Assembly (NCBI GenBank): GCA_963798745.1 | Contig: CAWCUF010000002.1 | Location: 186,001-250,000 of the forward strand | Length of the DNA: 64,000 nt | DNA from: Prado023 sp963798745 | GTDB taxonomy: Bacteria > Actinomycetota > Actinomycetes > S36-B12 > CAIYMF01 | Direction of reading: 5' to 3' | Shown: one piece after another, positions 26,567 through 32,474 of the stretch | How positions within the stretch are numbered: position 1 is the first letter of the stretch | Layout of the letters: each line of letters begins with the position of its first letter | Notes under the pieces: model-generated | Seen by the model: the letters and a program-made list of their open reading frames with translations, nothing else | The model's database searches: none | What the model was told of the DNA's origin: nothing | Made by a program: the position numbers and the translations under genes

Positions 26567-27214
26567 ATGAGCCCGTTCCAGCCCGAGAGCAACGCAGCCA
26601 CCCAGTCGCGCCCCGGCGTCGCCGCACCGCTGGTCATCGATGACCACGCTGCCGACGTCCTGTTCCGCGAGGCGCACACGGCCTACGGCTTCACCGACGA
26701 GCCGGTCAGCGACCATCAGCTCCGCGCGATCCATGACCTGGTGAAGTGGGCGCCGACGGCGATGAACGGCCAGCCGATGCGCGTCACCCTGGTGCGCTCG
26801 CCGCAGGCCCGCGAGCGGCTGCTGGGCCACCTCGCCCCGATGAACCGCCCCAAGTCGGCGTCGTCCCCGGTGGTCGCGATCCTGAGCTACGACCTGGACT
26901 TCCACACCCAGTTGCCGTACGTGATGCCGCAGATTCCGAACGCTGCCGAGGGATTCGCACAGGAGTCCGCCCAACACGACTTCGGGTCCTTCAACGGCGC
27001 CCTGCAGGCGGCCTACTTCCTGCTCGGGGTGCGCGCGGTCGGGCTGTCCGCGGGACCCATGGGCGGATTCCACCGCTCCGGGGTGGACGCGGACTTCTTC
27101 CCCGAGGGCCGGCAGCGCTCGTTCCTCGTGGTCAACATCGGCCACGCCGCCCCGGACGGCACGTTCCCGCGCAACCCGCGCCTGGACTACGACCAGGTCG
27201 TGACCACGGTCTGA
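26567..27214 (+). CDS. Nitroreductase-family malonic semialdehyde reductase-like protein
   Basis: This 215-residue flavoprotein is of the nitroreductase fold and fits the RutE/HadB-like group (about 195-220 residues). It has a conserved Trp-Ala-Pro-Thr-Ala-Met-Asn-Gly-Gln-Pro near residue 64 for FMN phosphate contact. Later it has Gly-Leu-Ser-Ala-Gly-Pro-Met-Gly-Gly-Phe and Asn-Ile-Gly-His. RutE reduces malonic semialdehyde to 3-hydroxypropionate. No rut genes lie nearby, so the substrate may be another enal, quinone or nitro compound. The start is set by an AGGAG site 6 nt upstream. Longer in-frame starts are rejected. The dyad upstream suggests induction by a ligand such as an oxidant or quinone. 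Confidence 0.82.
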   Translation: MSPFQPESNAATQSRPGVAAPLVIDDHAADVLFREAHTAYGFTDEPVSDHQLRAIHDLVKWAPTAMNGQPMRVTLVRSPQARERLLGHLAPMNRPKSASSPVVAILSYDLDFHTQLPYVMPQIPNAAEGFAQESAQHDFGSFNGALQAAYFLLGVRAVGLSAGPMGGFHRSGVDADFFPEGRQRSFLVVNIGHAAPDGTFPRNPRLDYDQVVTTV

Positions 27215-27286
27215 ACCCCGGCGCAGGCTGTTGCTGGCCACGCGTTCGGGTCGGCACCTGCGGTCGCCGCGCCCTAGTCTGCGGGG

Positions 27287-28243
27287 ATGGACTCCACGCA
27301 GGTGATCCGCGGGCTGGCGTCCATGCGCGCCGTTGCCCTCAGTGAGGTCATCGAGCACTTCGGCCTCGAGGTGATCACCGACGGTGGCGTGGACCTGAGC
27401 GCGCGGATGGTCACGACCGCCGATCTGAACCGTCCGGGGTTGCAATGGGCGGGGTACTCCGACCACTTCCCGCGCGCCCAGATCCAGGTGATCGGCCGGG
27501 CCGAGGGCGGCTTCCTGCTCAGCCTGTCCGAGGCCGCCCGGTTCGAGCGCCTGGCCCAGTTCGCGCGGCTCGGCGTCCCGGCGGCGATCGTGACCCACGG
27601 GCTGTCGGTCACCCCCGACGCGCCCGAACTCGCCGACGAGTACCACACCCCGCTCCTGCGCACCTCGCTGGCCACCACCGAGTTCGCCGCGCAACTGTCC
27701 TGGTTCCTGGCACTCGGCCTGGCCCCGCGCGAGGTGCTGCACGCAGGCCTGGTGGACGTGGCCGGGGAGGGCGTGCTGATCCTGGGGCGCAGCGGGATCG
27801 GCAAGTCCGAGACGGCCCTCGAGCTGATCCGCCGCGGGCACCGGCTGGTCGCCGACGACACCGTCGAGGTGCGCCGGCCCTCGGACCGCGACCTGCTCGG
27901 CCGGGCGCCCGGCCGGGTGCGGCACTTCATGGAGATCAAGGGCATCGGCATCGTCAACCTGCGCCTCATGTACGGGGTGGGATCGGTGAAGGCCACCAGC
28001 GAGATCACCCTGGTGGTCGCACTGGAGCCCTTCGACCCCGACCGGGACTACAAGCAGGCGCCCGACCGGATGGAGATCCTGGACGTCGAGGTGCCCCTGG
28101 TGACCATCCCGGTGCTGCCCGGGCGCAACGCCGCCGTCCTGATCGAGACCGCAGCGCTGCAACTGCGCGCCCGCCGGTTCCTGGGACCGAGCACCGATGC
28201 GCCCAGCGTGCCCAACTCCGAGGTGTTCGGGCGGCTGGCATGA
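27287..28243 (+). CDS. hprK: HPr kinase/phosphorylase
   Basis: This 318-residue protein has the full two-domain HprK/P layout. The N-terminal domain (about 1-130) has Leu-Asn-Arg-Pro-Gly-Leu-Gln-x-Ala-Gly-Tyr. The kinase domain carries His152 (position of the catalytic His), the P-loop Gly167-Arg-Ser-Gly-Ile-Gly-Lys173-Ser, Arg-Gly-His-Arg-Leu-Val-Ala-Asp-Asp, and the signature Glu216-Ile-Lys-Gly-Ile-Gly (usually Glu-Ile-Arg-Gly). All catalytic residues are present, so it should phosphorylate and dephosphorylate a Ser on HPr or a related protein. HprK is common in Firmicutes and many proteobacteria but unusual in Actinomycetota. The start follows TAGTCT by 6 nt (leaderless). The stop overlaps the phosphatase start (ATGA). 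No HPr gene is in the window. Confidence 0.9.
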   Translation: MDSTQVIRGLASMRAVALSEVIEHFGLEVITDGGVDLSARMVTTADLNRPGLQWAGYSDHFPRAQIQVIGRAEGGFLLSLSEAARFERLAQFARLGVPAAIVTHGLSVTPDAPELADEYHTPLLRTSLATTEFAAQLSWFLALGLAPREVLHAGLVDVAGEGVLILGRSGIGKSETALELIRRGHRLVADDTVEVRRPSDRDLLGRAPGRVRHFMEIKGIGIVNLRLMYGVGSVKATSEITLVVALEPFDPDRDYKQAPDRMEILDVEVPLVTIPVLPGRNAAVLIETAALQLRARRFLGPSTDAPSVPNSEVFGRLA

Positions 28244-28968
28244 GCCGTCGACTGGACATCGGGGGCACGCACAACCTGCGTGATCTCGGCGGCTACCCCG
28301 CACGCGGTGGGCGCACGCGCCACGGGCAGCTGTTCCGCAGTGACGCACTCACGACGATCACCGCCACTGGCGCTGCCGACCTCGCGGCCCTGCGGATCGG
28401 GGTGGTGATCGATCTGCGTACCCCGCTGGAGCGCTCCCAGGTCGATTCCCGTTCGGTGCTGCCCGGCGCGACGCAGGTGTGGTTGCCCATCCTGGGCGGC
28501 TCGCGGTCGGCGCAGGCCGCCGACGAGCCGGTGGGGCTCGAGTCGCTGTACCGCCAGGTCCTGACCAACTGCGGCTGGACGCTCACGGCTGCGGTGTCGG
28601 TGATCGCCGACAGCGGCAGCCAGCCGGTTCTGGTGCACTGCACCGCAGGCAAGGACCGCACCGGCCTGGTCGTGGCCCTGGCCCTGGAAGCCGCCGGGGT
28701 CGATCGGACCGCGGTCGTGGCCGACTACACCCAGAGCGCCCTGAACCTCGACGGGGTGTGGATCAACGAGGCGATGAGCGCGCTGGTCAGCCGCGGGGTG
28801 CCGATCTCACCAGCCCTGTTCGAGGTGCTCGGCGGGTCGCCGGATCACGCGATGAGCAGGGTGCTCGGCTGGATCGACGCACAGTACGGGTCGGTGCTCG
28901 CCTATCTCGCGGGACACGGCCTGGTGCCGGGAGCGCAGCGGGCCCTGCGAGAGAAGTTGGTGGTCTAG
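28240..28968 (+). CDS. Tyrosine/serine-type protein phosphatase (PTP, Cys-based)
   Basis: This 242-residue Cys-based phosphatase is of the actinobacterial Tyr/Ser family (PtpB-like). The P-loop is His-Cys134-Thr-Ala-Gly-Lys-Asp-Arg140-Thr-Gly, the CX5R motif with the Lys-Asp typical of this group. The N-terminus has Asn-Leu-Arg-Asp-Leu-Gly-Gly-Tyr and Leu-Phe-Arg-Ser-Asp-Ala-Leu. Asp-Leu-Arg-x2-x-Glu-Arg follows. Relatives remove phosphate from Tyr, Ser/Thr or phosphoinositides. There is no signal peptide. It is coupled by a 4-nt overlap to hprK upstream, and its TAG stop is followed at once by the GTG of the HprK homologue downstream. All three should therefore be made together, and a role in reversing protein phosphorylation is likely. 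Confidence 0.9.
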   Translation: MSRRLDIGGTHNLRDLGGYPARGGRTRHGQLFRSDALTTITATGAADLAALRIGVVIDLRTPLERSQVDSRSVLPGATQVWLPILGGSRSAQAADEPVGLESLYRQVLTNCGWTLTAAVSVIADSGSQPVLVHCTAGKDRTGLVVALALEAAGVDRTAVVADYTQSALNLDGVWINEAMSALVSRGVPISPALFEVLGGSPDHAMSRVLGWIDAQYGSVLAYLAGHGLVPGAQRALREKLVV

Positions 28969-29961
28969 GTGACGAGCGGGACAGTAGGTGGTGCCGGCGG
29001 GGCCGGCGGACCGGGCGGGACCCGGATGGCCGACGGGTTGCCGCCCGGGCCTGGCGAGCACTCGATCTCCGTGGCCGAGATCGCTGGCCGGCTGGGCCTG
29101 ATGCGGGTCGCCGGCGGGCACGTGGACCTCGCCTCGATCCTGGTGGACACCGCCGAGGTGACCCGGCCCGGACTGCAACTGACCGGCTATCTCGAGCACT
29201 TCAGCCGCGACCGGTTGCAGATCATCGGCTGGATCGAGACCGCCTACCTGTCGGGCCTGGACCCGCTCGTGCGGGCCAGGCGCCTCGACGACTACTTCGC
29301 CCTGGGCTTCCCGGCGCTGGTGGTCGCCCGCGGGCTGCACGTGATGCCCGACATGGTGTCCGCTGCCGACCGGCACAACGTGCCCGTGTTCGCCACCGAC
29401 CTGGAGACCTCGCGGTTCGCCAGCGCCCTGACCTGGCTGCTCATCCATGCCATCGCGCCCCGCGACCAGATCGCGGCCGGCCTCGTCGACGTGCACGGCG
29501 AGGGTGTCCTGATCCTCGGCGAGGAGGGGGTCGGGCAGTCCGAGACGGTGCTGGAGCTGGTCCGACGCGGGCACCGGATGGTCGCCGACGACGTGGTCGA
29601 GGTGCGCCGCGTGGCCGAGGACCACCTGCGCGGCCGATCCCCGGAAGGTCGGGGCCACGTCATCGACATGCCGGGGGTGGGGGTCGTCGACGTCGAGGAG
29701 CTGTTCGGCATCGGCGCGATCCGCACCGACGTGCGCGTCAACGTGGTGGTCGTCCTCGAGGTCCGCGACCTGCACAAGGAGTACGAGCGGGTCGGCATGG
29801 TCGCCCAGGCCCAGCAGGTGTTCGGCGTACCGCTGCCCCGGATCGTCGTCCCGGTGCAGCCGGGCCGCAACCTCGCGGTGATCATCGAGGCAGCGGCGCT
29901 GACCCATCGGCAGCGCACCCTGGGCTACGTGGCCGCTGCCGAGCTCACGACGCCCATGTGA
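28969..29961 (+). CDS. Degenerate HprK paralogue (predicted pseudokinase)
   Basis: This 330-residue homologue of HprK keeps the fold and much of the sequence of its neighbour: Val-Thr-Arg-Pro-Gly-Leu-Gln-Leu-Thr-Gly-Tyr, Gly-Leu-Val-Asp-Val, Arg-Arg-Gly-His-Arg-Met-Val-Ala-Asp-Asp. Three catalytic features are lost. The active-site His is Ala169. The P-loop reads Gly184-Glu-Glu-Gly-Val-Gly-Gln190-Ser, with Gln for the essential Lys. The signature Glu-Ile-Arg-Gly is Asp233-Met-Pro-Gly. The reading frame is intact and codon use is like its neighbours, so it is probably a functional pseudoenzyme rather than a decaying gene. A glycine-rich 30-residue N-terminal extension precedes the domain. GTG start directly after the phosphatase stop. 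It may form mixed hexamers with HprK or bind a target without catalysis. Confidence 0.85.
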   Translation: MTSGTVGGAGGAGGPGGTRMADGLPPGPGEHSISVAEIAGRLGLMRVAGGHVDLASILVDTAEVTRPGLQLTGYLEHFSRDRLQIIGWIETAYLSGLDPLVRARRLDDYFALGFPALVVARGLHVMPDMVSAADRHNVPVFATDLETSRFASALTWLLIHAIAPRDQIAAGLVDVHGEGVLILGEEGVGQSETVLELVRRGHRMVADDVVEVRRVAEDHLRGRSPEGRGHVIDMPGVGVVDVEELFGIGAIRTDVRVNVVVVLEVRDLHKEYERVGMVAQAQQVFGVPLPRIVVPVQPGRNLAVIIEAAALTHRQRTLGYVAAAELTTPM

Positions 29962-29979
29962 GGTCGCGGGCGCCCGCTG

Positions 29980-30264
29980 TCAGCCGAAGTGGACCGGGGT
30001 CGGCGCGTCGTGGTCCTCGGCGGCGGCGCTCGGACCGATCCGGATCAGCGCCAGCACCACCAACGCGGCCACGACCAGCAGGACGGCCGCCCCGCCGCCG
30101 GAGATCGCGCCGATGACGCCGAACGCCTTGGCGCGCTCCTTGGGCTCGTGGAACGTCACGCTGATCAGCGACAGCGCGGCTGGGGCCAGCATGGCCGCGA
30201 AGCCGCCCTGCAGGGCCCGGCAGTCTCCAGGTGTTCGCAGTGGGGGGAGGTTGATCGGGCGCAC
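29980..30264 (-). pseudogene. Remnant of an MFS (DHA2, EmrB/QacA-type) transporter gene
   Basis: The open frame encodes Arg-Ala-Leu-Gln-Gly-Gly-Phe-Ala-Ala-Met-Leu-Ala-Pro-Ala-Ala-Leu-Ser-Leu, then Phe-x-Glu-Pro-Lys-Glu-Arg-Ala-Lys-Ala-Phe-Gly-Val-x-Gly-Ala. That is the helix 4-5 region of 14-helix drug transporters. It then jumps straight to a terminal hydrophobic helix (Val-Leu-Leu-Val-Val-Ala-Ala-Leu-Val-Val-Leu-Ala-Leu) and a short tail. The roughly 100 N-terminal residues and 350 internal ones are missing. The first 15 residues before Arg-Ala-Leu are not transporter-like. I read this as a gene with 5' loss and a large in-frame deletion. The 30265-30389 gap holds nothing recognisable. Confidence 0.72.
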
Positions 30265-30389
30265 GAAAGTGTCCAGGATTCAACGAAGACGAGAGTGTAG
30301 TGGCTCGGCACCTCGTCGGCAGCCATCCGATCAGGAGACGTTGGTCACGTCCACGCCGGCTGCGCTGGTCGGCGCTGGACAGCTGTCGG

Positions 30390-31577
30390 TCAGGTGATCA
30401 CCTGGCGAGCCGCGAACGCCGCCATCCCAGGCACCGTGAATGCCAACTCGCCACGGTCGGGGGCGTAGACCAGGCCCTTGGCGATCAGGTTGCTGCGCGC
30501 CGGGGAGAGCTGGGACACCTTCTCCTTGGCCATCGCCACGACCAGGTCCGACATCCGGGCCCCGCCCCCGTCGGGTGCGCAGGTGGCGATCGCCTGCATC
30601 AGGCGCTGCTCGGCGCGGGTCGCGCGCTGCCAGCGGGAGGTGTAGAGGCCGGCGTCGATCTGCGCGCTGGCATCCGAGATGGCGTCGACCACGTCGCGGT
30701 CGGTGATCCTGGGACCCAGTGCCAGGTCCCAGGCGTGCTGGCCGAGCACCTGGATGAAGAACGGGTAGCCGGCGGTGAACGTCCGGGCGCGGTCCAGCGC
30801 CGCGGGCTCCCAGGTCACGCCGAGGTCTGCGGCGGGCCCGGCCAGGGCGATGTCGGCCGAGGCTTCGTCGAGACGATCAACCGGCCAGTACTCGTACAGG
30901 CGCTCGGCGTACGAGGTGGCCTCGGCCAGGATCCCGCGCAGTGAGGGCAGGCCCGCGCCGGCCATCAGGAACGGCAGCGGATCCAGACCCTGGCCCAGGT
31001 CGTGCACGGTCGCGTTGAGCGCGGCCAGCGTGGCCGGTTCGACCTCCTGCAGCTCGTCGACAGCCAGGAACAGGCCCACCCCGTGCTCGCCGGCCAGGAC
31101 CGCGAGCTCGCCGAACATCTCGGCCAGGTCGCGGTCGATGTCCCCGCTGTCGGCCCAGCCCAGGGCTGGCTCCACCTCCATCCCGAACGTGTAGGACCCG
31201 GTGCCGGGGTCCGCGCGCATGCTGAACGAGGTGAAGACCCGCCGCGCCCAGGCGATCGCTGCCCCCGACCAGGTGCGGCTGGCGTTGCGCAGCTCCTTGA
31301 AGATCTCACGGGTCAGGGTCGGCAGCAGGAGCTCGCCGGTGCGTGCCTCGACCGAGACGACGATCCACTGCCGGGCGCGGGCGTGGGCGGCCATCTCGCG
31401 CAGCAGGACTGTCTTGCCCACCCCGCGCAGCCCGTAGAGCACCGTGCTGCGGGCCGGACGACGCAACTCGGCGCGCTTGAGTGCGTTGTCGAACGCCTCG
31501 ACCTGGGCCGCACGCCCCACGAGCTCGTGGGGCCGGGCGCCCGCACCGGGCGTGTAAGGGTTGTCCACCGGATCCAT
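30390..31577 (-). CDS. AAA/archaeal-ATPase-like ATP-binding protein
   Basis: This 395-residue P-loop ATPase begins Asn-Pro-Tyr-Thr-Pro-Gly and Leu-Val-Gly-Arg-Ala-Ala-Gln-Val, typical of STAND/archaeal-ATPase proteins. Walker A is Gly49-Leu-Arg-Gly-Val-Gly-Lys55-Thr. Walker B with sensor is Leu-Phe-Leu-Ala-Val-Asp-Glu-Leu-Gln-Glu (about 165-175). Residues about 285-395 look like winged-helix domains (Arg-Met-Ser-Asp-Leu-Val-Val-Ala-Met-Ala, then Leu-Ile-Ala-Lys-Gly-Leu-Val). It could be a DNA-binding regulator or a toxin/defence switch. The function is unknown. The start lies 6 nt after TAGATT (leaderless) under a large inverted repeat, so it is probably tightly regulated apart from the upstream PadR gene. 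Confidence 0.82.
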   Translation of the reverse strand: MDPVDNPYTPGAGARPHELVGRAAQVEAFDNALKRAELRRPARSTVLYGLRGVGKTVLLREMAAHARARQWIVVSVEARTGELLLPTLTREIFKELRNASRTWSGAAIAWARRVFTSFSMRADPGTGSYTFGMEVEPALGWADSGDIDRDLAEMFGELAVLAGEHGVGLFLAVDELQEVEPATLAALNATVHDLGQGLDPLPFLMAGAGLPSLRGILAEATSYAERLYEYWPVDRLDEASADIALAGPAADLGVTWEPAALDRARTFTAGYPFFIQVLGQHAWDLALGPRITDRDVVDAISDASAQIDAGLYTSRWQRATRAEQRLMQAIATCAPDGGGARMSDLVVAMAKEKVSQLSPARSNLIAKGLVYAPDRGELAFTVPGMAAFAARQVIT

Positions 31578-31583
31578 GGCGCA

Positions 31584-31633
31584 AATCTAGCAGAGTCTAC
31601 CCCCGTATAGCGCTCTGCCTATACGGGGGTAGA
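31584..31633 (-). promoter_or_regulatory. Promoter and 15-bp inverted-repeat operator of the ATPase gene
   Basis: The -10 TAGATT is at 31584-31589. A perfect inverted repeat, arms 31596-31610 and 31619-31633 (TCTACCCCCGTATAG and its complement) with an 8-nt loop, covers the expected -35 and spacer region. A repressor or activator bound there would control the ATPase. The repeat could also fold in the upstream PadR transcript, but it lacks a T-tract. The site's symmetry is seen directly. The bound protein is unknown. The ATPase itself has winged-helix-like ends, and PadR is adjacent. Confidence 0.65.
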
Positions 31634-31669
31634 TATCACTAGATAAGGGGGTTGACTCGTGTCGGGCGG

Positions 31670-32317
31670 TTACTCGCCGAGGATGCGGTACAGCGTCCTT
31701 CGAGCGTCGTCGAGGGTCTGGACCGCACGTTCGCGTTGGGTGTCGGTGGCCGCGAACCGGAACTGCTGGACGACCCCGAACAGCGCCTCCAGGCTGGCAC
31801 GCATGGCCGCCTGGGCGGGGGCTCCCTGGGCGTGGACGCCCCACACCTCGGCCAGTGCCTCGGCGTTCTCGGTGACGTAGGACTGCCCGGCCTCGGTCAG
31901 TGTGTAGTCGGTGCCCTTCTCGGTGCCGGCGGGGGCGATCAGCCCCTCGTCGACGAGTTGGGCCAGCGTGGGGTAGACCGAGCCCGGGCTCGGGGACCAC
32001 TGGCCCTCGGCGCGCTCGGCGATCCGCTTCATCAGCCCGTAGCCGTTGGCTGGACCGTCGGCGAGCAGCGCGAGGATCGCCTCCCGGACCGCGCCCTTGG
32101 GGCGCCGACGGCGTCCGCGTGGGCTGCCGGCGCCGAACGGGCCCCCGGGGCCGTCCGGGCCGAATCCGGGGCCGCCCTGGCCGCGGCGCCCGCGCCCGCC
32201 GCCGTGGTGGCGGCGGCCACGGCCGGAGCCGCGCTGGCCAGCGCTGTCCTCCAAGCCCGGTTCGGGTCCCTCGGTGGGATCGTCGTGATGGTGTCGTGTG
32301 TTGAATTCGCGGTGCAT
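31670..32317 (-). CDS. PadR-family transcriptional regulator
   Basis: This 215-residue PadR regulator has a winged helix (about 85-165): Ala-Ile-Leu-Ala-Leu-Leu-Ala-Asp-Gly-Pro-Ala-Asn-Gly-Tyr-Gly-Leu-Met, then Ser-Pro-Gly-Ser-Val-Tyr-Pro-Thr-Leu, and Tyr-Thr-Leu-Thr-Glu-Ala-Gly. A helical C-terminal dimerisation part follows. The N-terminal 75 residues are His/Gly/Arg-rich and disordered, a common feature of actinobacterial PadR proteins. The start at 32317 has AGGAGG 6 nt upstream. A longer in-frame reading through the palindromic repeat is rejected. PadR genes often control adjacent transporters. The nearby MFS remnant may be a lost target. Confidence 0.9.
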   Translation of the reverse strand: MHREFNTRHHHDDPTEGPEPGLEDSAGQRGSGRGRRHHGGGRGRRGQGGPGFGPDGPGGPFGAGSPRGRRRRPKGAVREAILALLADGPANGYGLMKRIAERAEGQWSPSPGSVYPTLAQLVDEGLIAPAGTEKGTDYTLTEAGQSYVTENAEALAEVWGVHAQGAPAQAAMRASLEALFGVVQQFRFAATDTQRERAVQTLDDARRTLYRILGE

Positions 32318-32370
32318 GGTCATCCTCCTGATGATCGACAGTCGGAGCGGGATGCTCAACGACTGGTATA

Positions 32371-32399
32371 AAGATATATCGCTATCGCCGCCAACGCAA
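32371..32399 (-). promoter_or_regulatory. Predicted PadR promoter with AT-rich dyad
   Basis: Leftward -35 TTGCGT (32394-32399), 17-nt spacer, -10 TATCTT (32371-32376). The AT-rich spacer holds the palindrome GATATATC (32373-32380) and a GATA/TATC pair, unusual in this GC-rich DNA and typical of PadR sites. Autoregulation is likely but unproven. Confidence 0.42.
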
Positions 32400-32434
32400 G
32401 TCGCCGCCGCCACCACCATCGCTGCTTCGTTGGT

Positions 32435-32473
32435 GTGCACGGAATCGACAGCCAGGTGGTCGATTCCGTGCAC
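32435..32473. repeat. Palindromic element, copy 2 (15-nt arms, 9-nt loop)
   Basis: GTGCACGGAATCGAC (32435-32449) and GTCGATTCCGTGCAC (32459-32473) are perfect inverted repeats around a 9-nt loop. The core matches copy 1 at 18071-18117. This copy lies directly after the recD stop and before the PadR promoter. It could end the recCBD transcript, act as an operator, or be a REP-like sequence. Confidence 0.72.
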
Positions 32474-32474
32474 C

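Noticed and set aside
29962..29975. Palindrome GCGGGCGCCCGC after the pseudo-HprK stop as a terminator
   Set aside because: It has no loop to form a hairpin and no T-tract. It is probably chance in GC-rich DNA.
32318..32473. A longer PadR start reading through palindrome copy 2
   Set aside because: The AGGAGG site sits next to 32317. The upstream part lacks PadR homology and overlaps the predicted promoter.
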